DNA of 9,982 bases from DATLYH01 sp035575035 (GTDB taxonomy: Bacteria; Planctomycetota; Planctomycetia; Gemmatales; Gemmataceae), in NCBI GenBank assembly GCA_035575035.1, contig DATLYH010000087.1, positions 1 through 9,982 of the forward strand, given 5' to 3'. Numbering within the stretch: the first letter of the stretch is position 1; each line of letters starts with the position of its first letter. The position numbers and the translations under genes were made by a program. A model generated the notes under the pieces. It was not told the DNA's origin and made no database searches. It saw nothing but the letters and a program-made list of their open reading frames with translations. Below are positions 1-5,686 of the stretch, piece after piece.

Positions 1-42
1 TCGCCGGGGGTTCGCGGCCAACCGCATTCGGAACCGGTCGCG

Positions 43-579
43 ATGCGCAGGCGTCTGTTGGAAATGATCGTTCCGCTGCTGGGCAGCACCTTGATACTGC
101 TCAGCCTGACGGCCGTCGGCCACGGGACGCGGGCGGCGCTCCGGGATCGGGTCACTCTTATCTTCGCCGACATTGACTGCGCGCCGCCCCCCGGCCAGGA
201 TCGCATCGAGTTCCTCGACGAGGTGCAGTACCTGGCCGGCTTCCCTGACCGATTGCCACTGCTCGACGATGACCTAGCCCGGCGTCTGGCTGAAGCATTT
301 GCTAGCCATCCGTGGGTGGAGCAGGTCGAGCGGGTGGAGATCGTCGCGCCGGGTCGGGTGCGGGTGCAGTTGGCCTACCGGACGCCGGTGCTGGCAGTGC
401 GTCAGGGGAACCGTCTGCGGGCGGTGGACCGGTACGGCGTTCTCTTGCCGGCGACGGCGGCCACGGAGGGACTGCCGGTCTACGAGGCTAGCGCGCCGCC
501 GAGCGGACCAGCAGGCGCCCCTTGGGGGAATGAGGCCATTGAGTGTGCGGCACGGACGGCGGCCGCTTACCCTCGGTAG
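43..579 (+). CDS. FtsQ/DivIB-like POTRA-domain membrane protein, probably C-terminally truncated
   Basis: A 178-residue protein with a short basic N-terminus (MRRRLLE), one membrane anchor at about residues 8-27, and then a POTRA-like domain at about 38-112. The HPWV motif (89-92), the following PGRVRV strand, the TPVLAV segment and VDRYGVLLP (128-136) are the usual FtsQ/DivIB pattern. Family members are bitopic division or cell-wall proteins acting on the outer face of the inner membrane; whether this one acts in division cannot be told here. FtsQ proteins usually run to about 250 residues or more, with a beta domain after the POTRA domain. This one stops early in that domain, 13 bp inside the convergent helicase gene, so it looks cut off. 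The frame is open to the window edge and no clear ribosome-binding site precedes the ATG at 43, so the true start may lie upstream. Confidence 0.72.
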   Translation: MRRRLLEMIVPLLGSTLILLSLTAVGHGTRAALRDRVTLIFADIDCAPPPGQDRIEFLDEVQYLAGFPDRLPLLDDDLARRLAEAFASHPWVEQVERVEIVAPGRVRVQLAYRTPVLAVRQGNRLRAVDRYGVLLPATAATEGLPVYEASAPPSGPAGAPWGNEAIECAARTAAAYPR

Positions 580-2909
580 GGCGAGGGTCCATTGCCGCCC
601 AGCCCCTTCGCGGCCAGCCCTTGGAGGATGGTTTGCAGCGCCGCCGCCCCCCGCTGGAGCACCTCGGGCGAAGGGAGCGGCAATTGCAACATTGACTGGC
701 CGGTGCGGGGATCGGTGGTGATCAGGGACGACAGCCCATCGGCGGCCCGACCATCGTCGGCGGTGCCGCCGAGCACTCCTGCCAGCGCCTCCAATAGCTG
801 CACGCCCGCCAGCACCAGCGCCTGCCGGGGGTCTGCGGCCGGCGCTGCGGGCGCCGGCGCGACCGGGTGGCGCGGCTCGGCCGCTACCAGTTCGCGCACC
901 GTTTCCAGGAACGCCGGCCGGCCCAGGGCTGCGAAGCTCACTTCGTCGGTCCCCTCGGTGAACAAGCCCTCGAACAGCGACCGCTTCAGCTCGATCGTCT
1001 TCAACACCCGCTCTTCGATGCTGTTGCGCGTCACCAGGTTGACCACCTGGACGCCACGCGGCTGGCCCATGCGATGCACCCGGGCAATCCGCTGCTCCAG
1101 CACCGCCGGGTTCCACGGCACCTCCAGGTTGATCACCGTGTCGGCTGCCTGTAGGTTCAACCCGGTGCCGCCCGCATCGGTGCTCAGGAAGACCCGGCAG
1201 TCGGGATCGGTGCGAAACTTCTCCAGCCGCTCGCGCCGCTCCTTGGCCGGCACGCCGCCGTGCAGCATCGTGTAGCCGATCTTCAGCCGGTCGAGCAACT
1301 CGGCCGTCTTCCGCAGCATCGCCTCCCACTGGCTGAAGATCACCACCTTGCGCCCTCCCTCACCCCCATCCCTCTCTCCCGCCGCGGCGGAGGGGGGTGG
1401 GGGTGAAGGGGCCAGGATCTCCGGCAGCAACTCGGCCAACTCGTCCAGCTTCGGCGAGACGTTGGTCTGTTTGTCGTACAGGAAGGTGCTGTCGCACAGC
1501 ATCCGCAGGTTGGCGAGACAGCACAGGACCCGGCGGCGATCGACCTCGGTCAGGTACGGTTTGTTGACCAGCCGGGCGAGGAGATACTGCTGCTCGGCGT
1601 AGGGGCCGCGCTGCGCCTCGGTCATCTCAACGAAGATGGTGTTATCGGTCCGTGGCGGCAGCTGGGTTAGCACCTCGGCCCGTGTCCGCCGCAGGAAGAT
1701 CGGCGCCAGCTTCTCGCGCAGCTTGTCGAGGTTGCGGTAGCCGAGCAGCTTGCCGTTGGCGTCCACGACGCGGTGGTCGTGCAGGAACTGGAACGCTGGG
1801 CCGAGCCGGCGGTCGTCCACGAACTCGACAATGCTGTACAACTCCTCCAGCTTGTTCTCCAGCGGCGTGCCGGTCAGTACGATGGCGTAGCGGCTGCGCA
1901 GCTTCTTGACAGCCCGGGAAATCTTCGACTCCCAGTTCTTGATGCGCTGGGCCTCGTCGAGCACGATCAGGTCGGCATGCCAGGCGTTCAGCGCCTCAAG
2001 GTCGCGCAGGACCAACTCGTAGTTGATCAACCGGTAAAAGGTGGGCCGGGCGTACTGCTCAATCCGGGCCTTCTGGTCGCCTTCGATCACCTGGACCGGC
2101 CGGTCGGTGAACTTGCGGATCTCGCTCTCCCACTGGTACTTGACCGAGGCCGGCGCCACCACCAAGACGCGCTCGATACGGCGTTCGCGGGCCAGCAGTT
2201 CGGCGGCGGCCAGCGTCTGCACCGTCTTGCCCAGTCCCATGTCATCGCCGAGGATGCACCGGCCACGGTAGGCCGCAAACAGCGCCCCGCGCACCTGGTA
2301 CGGATAGAGCGGCGCCTTGAGCACATCCAGCTTCAGCCGGCCCTGCTCGAACTGTTCAAGCAACTCCTGCTCGCGCCGGGCCATCTCACGCCGCTCGATC
2401 TCGCGGTCGATGAACTCCATCGCGTCGGAGAAGATGGTCACCTCCTCGGGGACCGTCTCCAGCGCTTCGATCAGGTCGCCGTACCACCCCTCCGGTTTCC
2501 ACAGGCCGCGCTCGTCGAAGAATTTTTGGACCAACTCGCGGAGCCGGTCGGAGTAGCGCGGCGGCAGGTGTACGCCGAGGCGGAGCTGCTCGCCATAGTG
2601 AAGGTAGACCTCGGGCCGGGTGACGGTGGCCTTGCGATGGCGGAGTTGGGCGGGGGTCTCGGCCCGGAGCACGGCCAGGACCGCCTCGATATGCTTGCAG
2701 GTGCCGAGAGTATTCTTGCGAAAGTCGGGGCAGGTGCAGGAATTGTCGCCGACCTCGAAACCGCGGATGCTGACCTGGTACTGGCCGCCGCTGACGGGGT
2801 TGGTCACCTGGTAATCGCTGAAGACGCGGTTGCGGCCGAGGTTCTGGATGCGGAACTTCCCCTCGACTGCCCGCTGGCGGCGAAGGTCGATCTGCTCTTC
2901 GCGGAGCAT
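567..2909 (-). CDS. SNF2-family DEAD/DEAH-like helicase with N-terminal SWIM zinc finger
   Basis: A 780-residue ATP-dependent DNA translocase of the Swi2/Snf2 group. A SWIM zinc finger comes first (C58, C60, C71, H73 in SCTCPDF...GTCKH). The ATPase core follows: Walker A GDDMGLGKT (221-229), DEAQ box (318-321), LTGTP (345-349), then the second lobe with STDAGGTGLN (576-585) and QRIARVHRMGQ (606-616). All the key motifs are intact, so the enzyme should be active. The proline/alanine-rich tail (about 680-720) looks disordered. The start at 2909 is chosen because GGAGG sits 7 nt upstream; an ATG at 2951 would add 14 residues but has a poorer site. Residues 500-519 (PSPPPPSAAAGER...) are encoded by a palindromic repeat and look like an insertion between the lobes. 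The exact role, in repair, transcription or chromatin-like remodelling, cannot be inferred. It is divergent from the gene at 3096. Confidence 0.93.
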   Translation of the reverse strand: MLREEQIDLRRQRAVEGKFRIQNLGRNRVFSDYQVTNPVSGGQYQVSIRGFEVGDNSCTCPDFRKNTLGTCKHIEAVLAVLRAETPAQLRHRKATVTRPEVYLHYGEQLRLGVHLPPRYSDRLRELVQKFFDERGLWKPEGWYGDLIEALETVPEEVTIFSDAMEFIDREIERREMARREQELLEQFEQGRLKLDVLKAPLYPYQVRGALFAAYRGRCILGDDMGLGKTVQTLAAAELLARERRIERVLVVAPASVKYQWESEIRKFTDRPVQVIEGDQKARIEQYARPTFYRLINYELVLRDLEALNAWHADLIVLDEAQRIKNWESKISRAVKKLRSRYAIVLTGTPLENKLEELYSIVEFVDDRRLGPAFQFLHDHRVVDANGKLLGYRNLDKLREKLAPIFLRRTRAEVLTQLPPRTDNTIFVEMTEAQRGPYAEQQYLLARLVNKPYLTEVDRRRVLCCLANLRMLCDSTFLYDKQTNVSPKLDELAELLPEILAPSPPPPSAAAGERDGGEGGRKVVIFSQWEAMLRKTAELLDRLKIGYTMLHGGVPAKERRERLEKFRTDPDCRVFLSTDAGGTGLNLQAADTVINLEVPWNPAVLEQRIARVHRMGQPRGVQVVNLVTRNSIEERVLKTIELKRSLFEGLFTEGTDEVSFAALGRPAFLETVRELVAAEPRHPVAPAPAAPAADPRQALVLAGVQLLEALAGVLGGTADDGRAADGLSSLITTDPRTGQSMLQLPLPSPEVLQRGAAALQTILQGLAAKGLGGNGPSPYRG
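569..588. terminator. Small hairpin at the shared end of two convergent genes
   Basis: ACCCTCG (569-575) and CGAGGGT (582-588) form a perfect 7-bp stem with a 6-nt loop that holds the stop codon of the FtsQ-like gene. It also covers the last codons of the helicase gene on the other strand. It could end transcription from both sides, but no T-run follows on either strand, so it is not a standard intrinsic terminator. Confidence 0.25.
1354..1411. repeat. GC-rich palindromic repeat inside the helicase gene
   Basis: An imperfect inverted repeat centred on GCCGCGGC (1381-1388). The outer arms are CCCTCACCCCCA (1357-1368) and TGGGGGTGAAGGG (1398-1410), joined by C/T-rich and G-rich stretches. One strand is almost pure pyrimidine, then almost pure purine. 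It encodes a low-complexity run, about residues 500-519 of the helicase, exactly between the two conserved ATPase lobes, and the frame is kept. It resembles the small palindromic elements that are spread between genes in many bacteria; that link is an inference from its shape. Confidence 0.6.
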
Positions 2910-2921
2910 CGCTGGTCCTCC
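2910..2921 (-). promoter_or_regulatory. Ribosome-binding site that fixes the helicase start
   Basis: On the minus strand GGAGG (2921-2917) lies 7 nt before the ATG at 2909-2907. This is near-ideal spacing and favours that start over the in-frame ATG at 2951. Confidence 0.65.
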
Positions 2922-3016
2922 GGAGAAACCCCTGTCCCCGCCCGCTACCATTCCTTTCCGGGAGGGGTGGGCAGTGCATTGTTTATTCTAACAGCTGCAC
3001 CTCGCAGGCAGATGGG

Positions 3017-3046
3017 AGGTCCGATTAGGTCCCGTTGTGGGGACCT
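3017..3046. promoter_or_regulatory. Candidate operator: three AGGTCC half-sites
   Basis: AGGTCC occurs at 3017-3022 and again exactly 10 bp later at 3027-3032, and its inverse GGACCT is at 3041-3046. The last two form a perfect 7-bp inverted repeat, AGGTCCC (3027-3033) and GGGACCT (3040-3046), with a 6-nt gap. It lies between the divergent helicase and the two-gene unit, about 50 bp before the latter. Since that unit encodes a ribbon-helix-helix-like protein, autoregulation is a reasonable guess. It could also be just an RNA hairpin. Confidence 0.35.
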
Positions 3047-3060
3047 CGGAACCCAGGCAG

Positions 3061-3095
3061 TTGCTCCTTCTCTTGCCGGGCGATACATTGGCGCT
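3061..3095 (+). promoter_or_regulatory. Possible promoter giving a leaderless mRNA
   Basis: TTGCTC (3061-3066), a 17-bp spacer and TACATT (3084-3089) form a weak sigma-70-like promoter. The -10 box ends 6 nt before the ATG at 3096 and no Shine-Dalgarno sequence precedes that ATG, so transcription could start at or next to the start codon. Confidence 0.3.
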
Positions 3096-3500
3096 ATGTC
3101 CAGCCCATCGATCAACCCCCACGAAGTCTTTCGATCGAGCTTGCCGGCTGGGACGTCCCTACTCGTGGTTTTCGTGCCCAGCAAGGATCGGGACGGGAAG
3201 CCGATTGATCAGGACTATTGGGTCGATGAAGTCCTGACGACACTTGCACGGCTGTTCCGTGGCGCCACCGCTTATCCGCGTGGCCGTGGAGTTTGGCGTG
3301 ATGATCAACGTGGTGGCGCCCTCCTGAAAGAGGAGCCGGTTATCGTCTTTTCCTATGCCGCTCCGGAAGCGATGACCACTGAGGCGTTGGCCGAGCTATA
3401 CCGAACCCTGAGCCGGATGGGACGTGAGGCGAACCAAGGGGAAATCGGCGTGGTGATCGATGGGAAGTACTACGGCATCACGGAATACGCCGAGGAGTAG
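3096..3500 (+). CDS. Hypothetical protein (134 aa), first gene of a two-gene unit
   Basis: I do not recognise this protein. It is a soluble 134-residue protein with no signal peptide or membrane segment. Reading the pattern of strands and helices gives SLLVVFVPS (21-29), a helix around 42-56, a conserved-looking basic segment RGRGVWRDD (62-70), the strand PVIVFSY (81-87), a helix around 94-112, and the strand EIGVVIDGKYYGI (116-128). That is a beta-alpha-beta-beta-alpha-beta order, which would suit a small ferredoxin-like fold; this is only an inference. It is followed after 3 nt by a ribbon-helix-helix-like gene, so the two are surely co-transcribed. Codons ending in A or T appear more common here than in the helicase, which may hint at a separate origin. 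A toxin role is possible by arrangement only; no known toxin motif is seen. The ATG at 3096 was chosen because reading further upstream runs only through antisense helicase sequence. Confidence 0.75.
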   Translation: MSSPSINPHEVFRSSLPAGTSLLVVFVPSKDRDGKPIDQDYWVDEVLTTLARLFRGATAYPRGRGVWRDDQRGGALLKEEPVIVFSYAAPEAMTTEALAELYRTLSRMGREANQGEIGVVIDGKYYGITEYAEE

Positions 3501-3503
3501 CCG

Positions 3504-3812
3504 ATGCTCACCGAACAAGAAATCCAGCAAGCCCTGCACGCCAGCCGAGTAGTACCCTTGTCCGTGGAGAACCCCCACGGCCCGCTAGGCTTGGAGCATC
3601 TGGCTGGTGAGGTAGCACAACTGGTTGGTTCACGAATCTTCTTCCCGGATCAGGCGCGCGTGCGACGGCCTCTGGAACTGAACGCCGAGACGTGGGCGAA
3701 ACTTGACCACCTAGCCGAGGCCGCTGCCAAGGCCACCTCGCGTCAGACGAGCGCTTCCGAAGTCGCGGCTGCCATTATCGAACAGTTCCTGGCGGCGTCG
3801 CGACAATCCTAG
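3504..3812 (+). CDS. Hypothetical protein (102 aa) with ribbon-helix-helix-like C-terminus
   Basis: The protein starts 3 nt after the previous stop, and GAGGAG (3492-3497), inside the end of the upstream gene, is 6 nt from its ATG, so the pair is a translationally close operon. Residues 1-50 (LTEQEIQQALHASRVVPLSV...) are unfamiliar. Residues 54-98 follow the ribbon-helix-helix plan: a short basic strand (RRPLELN), a helix (AETWAKLDHLAEAAAKA), a turn (SRQTSAS) and a second helix (EVAAAIIEQFL). This fold is common in CopG-type repressors and antitoxins that bind DNA as dimers. It may therefore regulate its own unit through the AGGTCC cluster at 3017-3046. The fold call comes from reading the pattern, not from a profile search, and the partner protein has no known function. 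Confidence 0.75.
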   Translation: MLTEQEIQQALHASRVVPLSVENPHGPLGLEHLAGEVAQLVGSRIFFPDQARVRRPLELNAETWAKLDHLAEAAAKATSRQTSASEVAAAIIEQFLAASRQS

Positions 3813-3949
3813 CTGGAAGGAGGCCTCGGCTGGTCCGCCCGGCTGCGGTTTGAGGTTTTCTCTCCAGGCAAAGGCTTCTCTTGAAGGTGGTCCGTATGGT
3901 AAAAGAAAGAGGACTCGGCCGGGTCGGTTCCTGACGCGGGGCATCCCTC

Positions 3950-5008
3950 ATGGGCATTTACGACCGCGAATACTACCGCCGCGAAGGCCCCAGCTTCCTC
4001 GGGGCGATCACCAACACGGGGCAGGTCTGCAAATACCTGATCCTCGTGAACGTGGCGATTTTCCTCATCCAGTTCTTCAGCCAGCGGACACAGCCTGAGC
4101 TGCGGATGGACCCCGACGAGGTTCGCAAGTGGGAGGGGTGGTCGCAGAGAACGGTTCAGGAGTGGGAGAAGTTACCACCCGCCGAGCGCGAACAAGTACA
4201 AAGGCGTTGGGTCGAGGAATTCTCCCGCTTCATGATGCGGCAGCAGCTCGGCTCGTTCACCAACGCCTTCGTGCTCGACCCGGAAGCGGTGCTGCACGGC
4301 CAGGTCTGGCGCCTGCTGACCTATGCCTTCCTGCACGATACCCTTAGCCTGTGGCATCTCGTCTTCAACATGCTGTTTTTGTGGTGGTTCGGCAGCGAGG
4401 TGGAGGAGCTGTACGGCAAGCGGGAGTTCCTGGCCTTTTACCTGGCCTCGGCGGTAGTGGGCGGCCTGGTTTTTCTGGTCTGGGAGCTGTACTCGGACAG
4501 CTCGTCCATCTGTCTGGGCGCCTCAGGGGCGGTGACGGCGGTGTTGGTGCTGTTCGCCCTGCACTACCCGACGCGGATGATCTACATCTGGTTCATTCTG
4601 CCGGTGCCGATCTGGCTGTTCGTCGTGTTTCAGGTGGCCCAGGATGCTTTCATCTTCCTCGGCGGGATCAAGACGGGGACGGCGGTGACGGTCCACCTGG
4701 GTGGGGCGGCGTTCGCCGCGTTGTATTACAAGATGAACTGGCGGCTGCTGGGCCTGCTGCCGGACCTGCGCTCCTGGCAGCGGCGCTGGACCCGGCCGCG
4801 GCTGCGCGTCTACCGCGAGGAGGAGCCGGCCGGTCACCCGGTGGCGGCTTCCCCCGCAGCACCGCCGGCCGACGTGGACGAGCACCTGGAGGCCAAGGTG
4901 GACGCCGTGCTGGAGAAGGTGGCCCGGTTCGGCCGGGAGAGCCTCACCGAGAACGAGCGGCAGCTGCTGCTCCGGGCCAGCGAGATCTATCGCCGTCGCC
5001 GCCACTAA
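3950..5008 (+). CDS. Rhomboid-family intramembrane serine protease
   Basis: A 352-residue inner-membrane protease that cuts membrane proteins within or near the bilayer. The catalytic serine is S192 in GASG (190-193) and the catalytic histidine is H249 in VHLGG. H136 and N140 in WHLVFNM match the oxyanion-hole residues. The first membrane helix is about 28-43. A charged, helical stretch of some 70 residues (about 46-115, rich in E, R, W and Q) then separates it from the next helix, longer than in a minimal rhomboid. The soluble tail (about 306-352, DVDEHLEAKVDAVLEKVARFGRESLT...) matches the conserved C-terminal domain seen on many bacterial rhomboids. The start at 3950 gives the expected N-terminus (MGIYDREYYRREGPSFLG) although no good ribosome-binding site precedes it. 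The zinc-ribbon gene follows after 21 nt, probably in the same transcript. Its substrate is unknown. Confidence 0.95.
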   Translation: MGIYDREYYRREGPSFLGAITNTGQVCKYLILVNVAIFLIQFFSQRTQPELRMDPDEVRKWEGWSQRTVQEWEKLPPAEREQVQRRWVEEFSRFMMRQQLGSFTNAFVLDPEAVLHGQVWRLLTYAFLHDTLSLWHLVFNMLFLWWFGSEVEELYGKREFLAFYLASAVVGGLVFLVWELYSDSSSICLGASGAVTAVLVLFALHYPTRMIYIWFILPVPIWLFVVFQVAQDAFIFLGGIKTGTAVTVHLGGAAFAALYYKMNWRLLGLLPDLRSWQRRWTRPRLRVYREEEPAGHPVAASPAAPPADVDEHLEAKVDAVLEKVARFGRESLTENERQLLLRASEIYRRRRH

Positions 5009-5029
5009 TACGGACATCGGAGGTTGGCC

Positions 5030-5248
5030 ATGCCCCTGTACGAGTACACTTGCACGAAGTGCGACCATTCCTTCGAGGCGCTGGTTTTTGATGGCGAGAC
5101 AGTGGAATGCCCGGAGTGCCACAGCACCCGATTGGAGCGGCGGTTCAGCGTGCCGGCCCGGCCACGCGCCGCTGGCCCGTCGCTGCCGCTGACCTGCGAC
5201 CCTACCACGCCCCCTTGCGGCCCAGGCTGCCGAAAGTTGGACCTCTAA
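5030..5248 (+). CDS. FmdB-family zinc-ribbon protein
   Basis: A 72-residue protein beginning MPLYEYTCTKCDHSFE, the hallmark of the FmdB/CxxC-CxxC regulatory protein family. C8, C11, C27 and C30 should bind one zinc ion. A second cysteine cluster near the C-terminus (CDPTTPPCGPGC) is also present. The FmdB name comes from a putative regulator of formamidase and amidase genes, but most members have no proven role. The ATG at 5030 lies 6 nt after GGAGG (5019-5023). A TTG at 5024 is in frame but touches that site, so it is unlikely to be the start. It is 21 nt downstream of the rhomboid gene and probably shares its mRNA. Confidence 0.9.
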   Translation: MPLYEYTCTKCDHSFEALVFDGETVECPECHSTRLERRFSVPARPRAAGPSLPLTCDPTTPPCGPGCRKLDL

Positions 5249-5263
5249 AGTTGCACAGCCCGG

Positions 5264-5367
5264 AGCCGAACACCCACCGCGCAGCCGAACGCACCCACTC
5301 GTAGCCGAACGCGCCCGGGTCGGGGTCCAGGCGTCCATAGTCAAACTCGGGCGCGTTCGGCTACGGG
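5264..5367. repeat. Direct repeats and large inverted repeat with AGCCGAAC core
   Basis: AGCCGAAC occurs at 5264-5271, 5283-5290 and 5303-5310, so the unit is an imperfect 19-20 bp tandem repeat. An inverted copy, GTTCGGCT, is at 5355-5362. GTAGCCGAACGCGCCCG (5301-5317) and its exact complement (5348-5364) form a 17-bp perfect stem. This extends to 5298-5320 paired with 5345-5367 if G-T pairs are allowed, leaving a 24-nt loop. It fills the gap between convergent genes and has no coding capacity that I trust. Confidence 0.75.
5298..5367. terminator. Long stem-loop between convergent genes, possible two-way terminator
   Basis: The 23-bp stem described for the AGCCGAAC repeat sits 50 bp after the zinc-ribbon stop and 22 bp after the stop of the minus-strand ribbon-helix-helix gene. 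Its place and strength fit a bidirectional transcription end, but neither side has a clear T-run, so it may equally be a mobile palindrome. Confidence 0.35.
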
Positions 5368-5389
5368 CTACGGCGACTTTGTGCGCGCT

Positions 5390-5572
5390 TTACTCCTCTT
5401 CGTGGCGCGATTCGAAATGATCCAGGACGTACTCCAGCGCCAACCGGAGCGCCTCGGCGTCGCTGGAAGCGCCGAGGAGTTGGCGGGCCTTCGTCAGCTT
5501 CGCGGCGTCCACAGTCACGCTCTTGCGAACCTGCTTCGACCTTTTTTCACTGCCCTTTTTGCGCTTGGCCAT
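5390..5572 (-). CDS. Small ribbon-helix-helix protein, antitoxin-like or repressor-like
   Basis: A 60-residue protein. The first 17 residues are very basic (MAKRKKGSEKRSKQVRK). They are followed by a strand (SVTVDA, 18-23), a helix (AKLTKARQLLG, 24-34), a turn (ASSD) and a helix (AEALRLALEYVLDHF, 39-53). This is the ribbon-helix-helix plan and resembles VapB-type antitoxins, which bind DNA and neutralise a PIN toxin. No toxin gene is next to it: its neighbours are a repeat region and a divergent CoA-transferase. It is therefore an orphan antitoxin or a simple repressor. The start at 5572 is chosen because AGGAGGG (5583-5577) is just upstream and because a good promoter lies at 5606-5635, which rules out the longer frame starting at 5635. 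Confidence 0.75.
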   Translation of the reverse strand: MAKRKKGSEKRSKQVRKSVTVDAAKLTKARQLLGASSDAEALRLALEYVLDHFESRHEEE

Positions 5573-5605
5573 GCCGCCCTCCTGTTTTGATGATGGGGGG
5601 CGGCA

Positions 5606-5635
5606 ATTGTAGTGAGCCGGCAGCCAGCGCGGCAA
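5606..5635 (-). promoter_or_regulatory. Sigma-70-like promoter of the ribbon-helix-helix gene
   Basis: On the minus strand, TTGCCG (5635-5630), an 18-bp spacer and TACAAT (5611-5606) form a good housekeeping-type promoter with a 5 of 6 match in the -10 box. Transcription would start near 5599, giving a leader of about 27 nt that contains the AGGAGGG ribosome-binding site. Confidence 0.5.
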
Positions 5636-5674
5636 GGTTTATTCTGCCCTCTTCCCCAAGGGCCGTCTGCTGTC

Positions 5675-5686
5675 TATCATCCGGGC
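5675..5686 (+). promoter_or_regulatory. -10-like box immediately before the CoA-transferase start
   Basis: TATCAT (5675-5680) matches the -10 consensus at 5 of 6 bases and ends 6 nt before the ATG at 5687. No Shine-Dalgarno sequence is present, so a leaderless mRNA is possible. No convincing -35 box is seen. Confidence 0.3.

Noticed and set aside
274..1329. Minus-strand open frame of 351 residues and several 200-residue plus-strand frames over the helicase
   Set aside because: They overlap the helicase in other frames, are rich in R, A, G and P as expected from GC-rich shadows, and carry no known motif.
2910..2951. Upstream ATG adding 14 residues to the helicase
   Set aside because: The extra residues (MVAGGDRGFSGGPA) look like translated leader, and the GGAGG site is correctly placed for the ATG at 2909 instead.
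2985..3013. Helicase promoter with TAGAAT as the -10 box (2990-2985, minus strand)
   Set aside because: The hexamer is plausible but the sequence at the -35 position (ATCTGC) does not match, so I did not call it.
1773..3095. Long plus-strand open frame joined in frame to the gene at 3096, giving 575 residues
   Set aside because: This part lies exactly antisense to the conserved helicase. Its translation is low in recognisable motifs, and GC-rich DNA gives such shadow frames. The real gene starts at 3096.
5264..5310. Start of a CRISPR array
   Set aside because: The units are only 19-20 bp including any spacer, imperfect, three in number, and no cas gene is near.
5573..5635. Longer N-terminus for the minus-strand ribbon-helix-helix protein
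   Set aside because: It would start at the -35 box of the likely promoter, and a strong ribosome-binding site precedes the ATG at 5572.
5612..5686. GTG start adding 25 residues to the CoA-transferase
   Set aside because: The added residues do not look like the family, and the region holds the promoter of the divergent gene.
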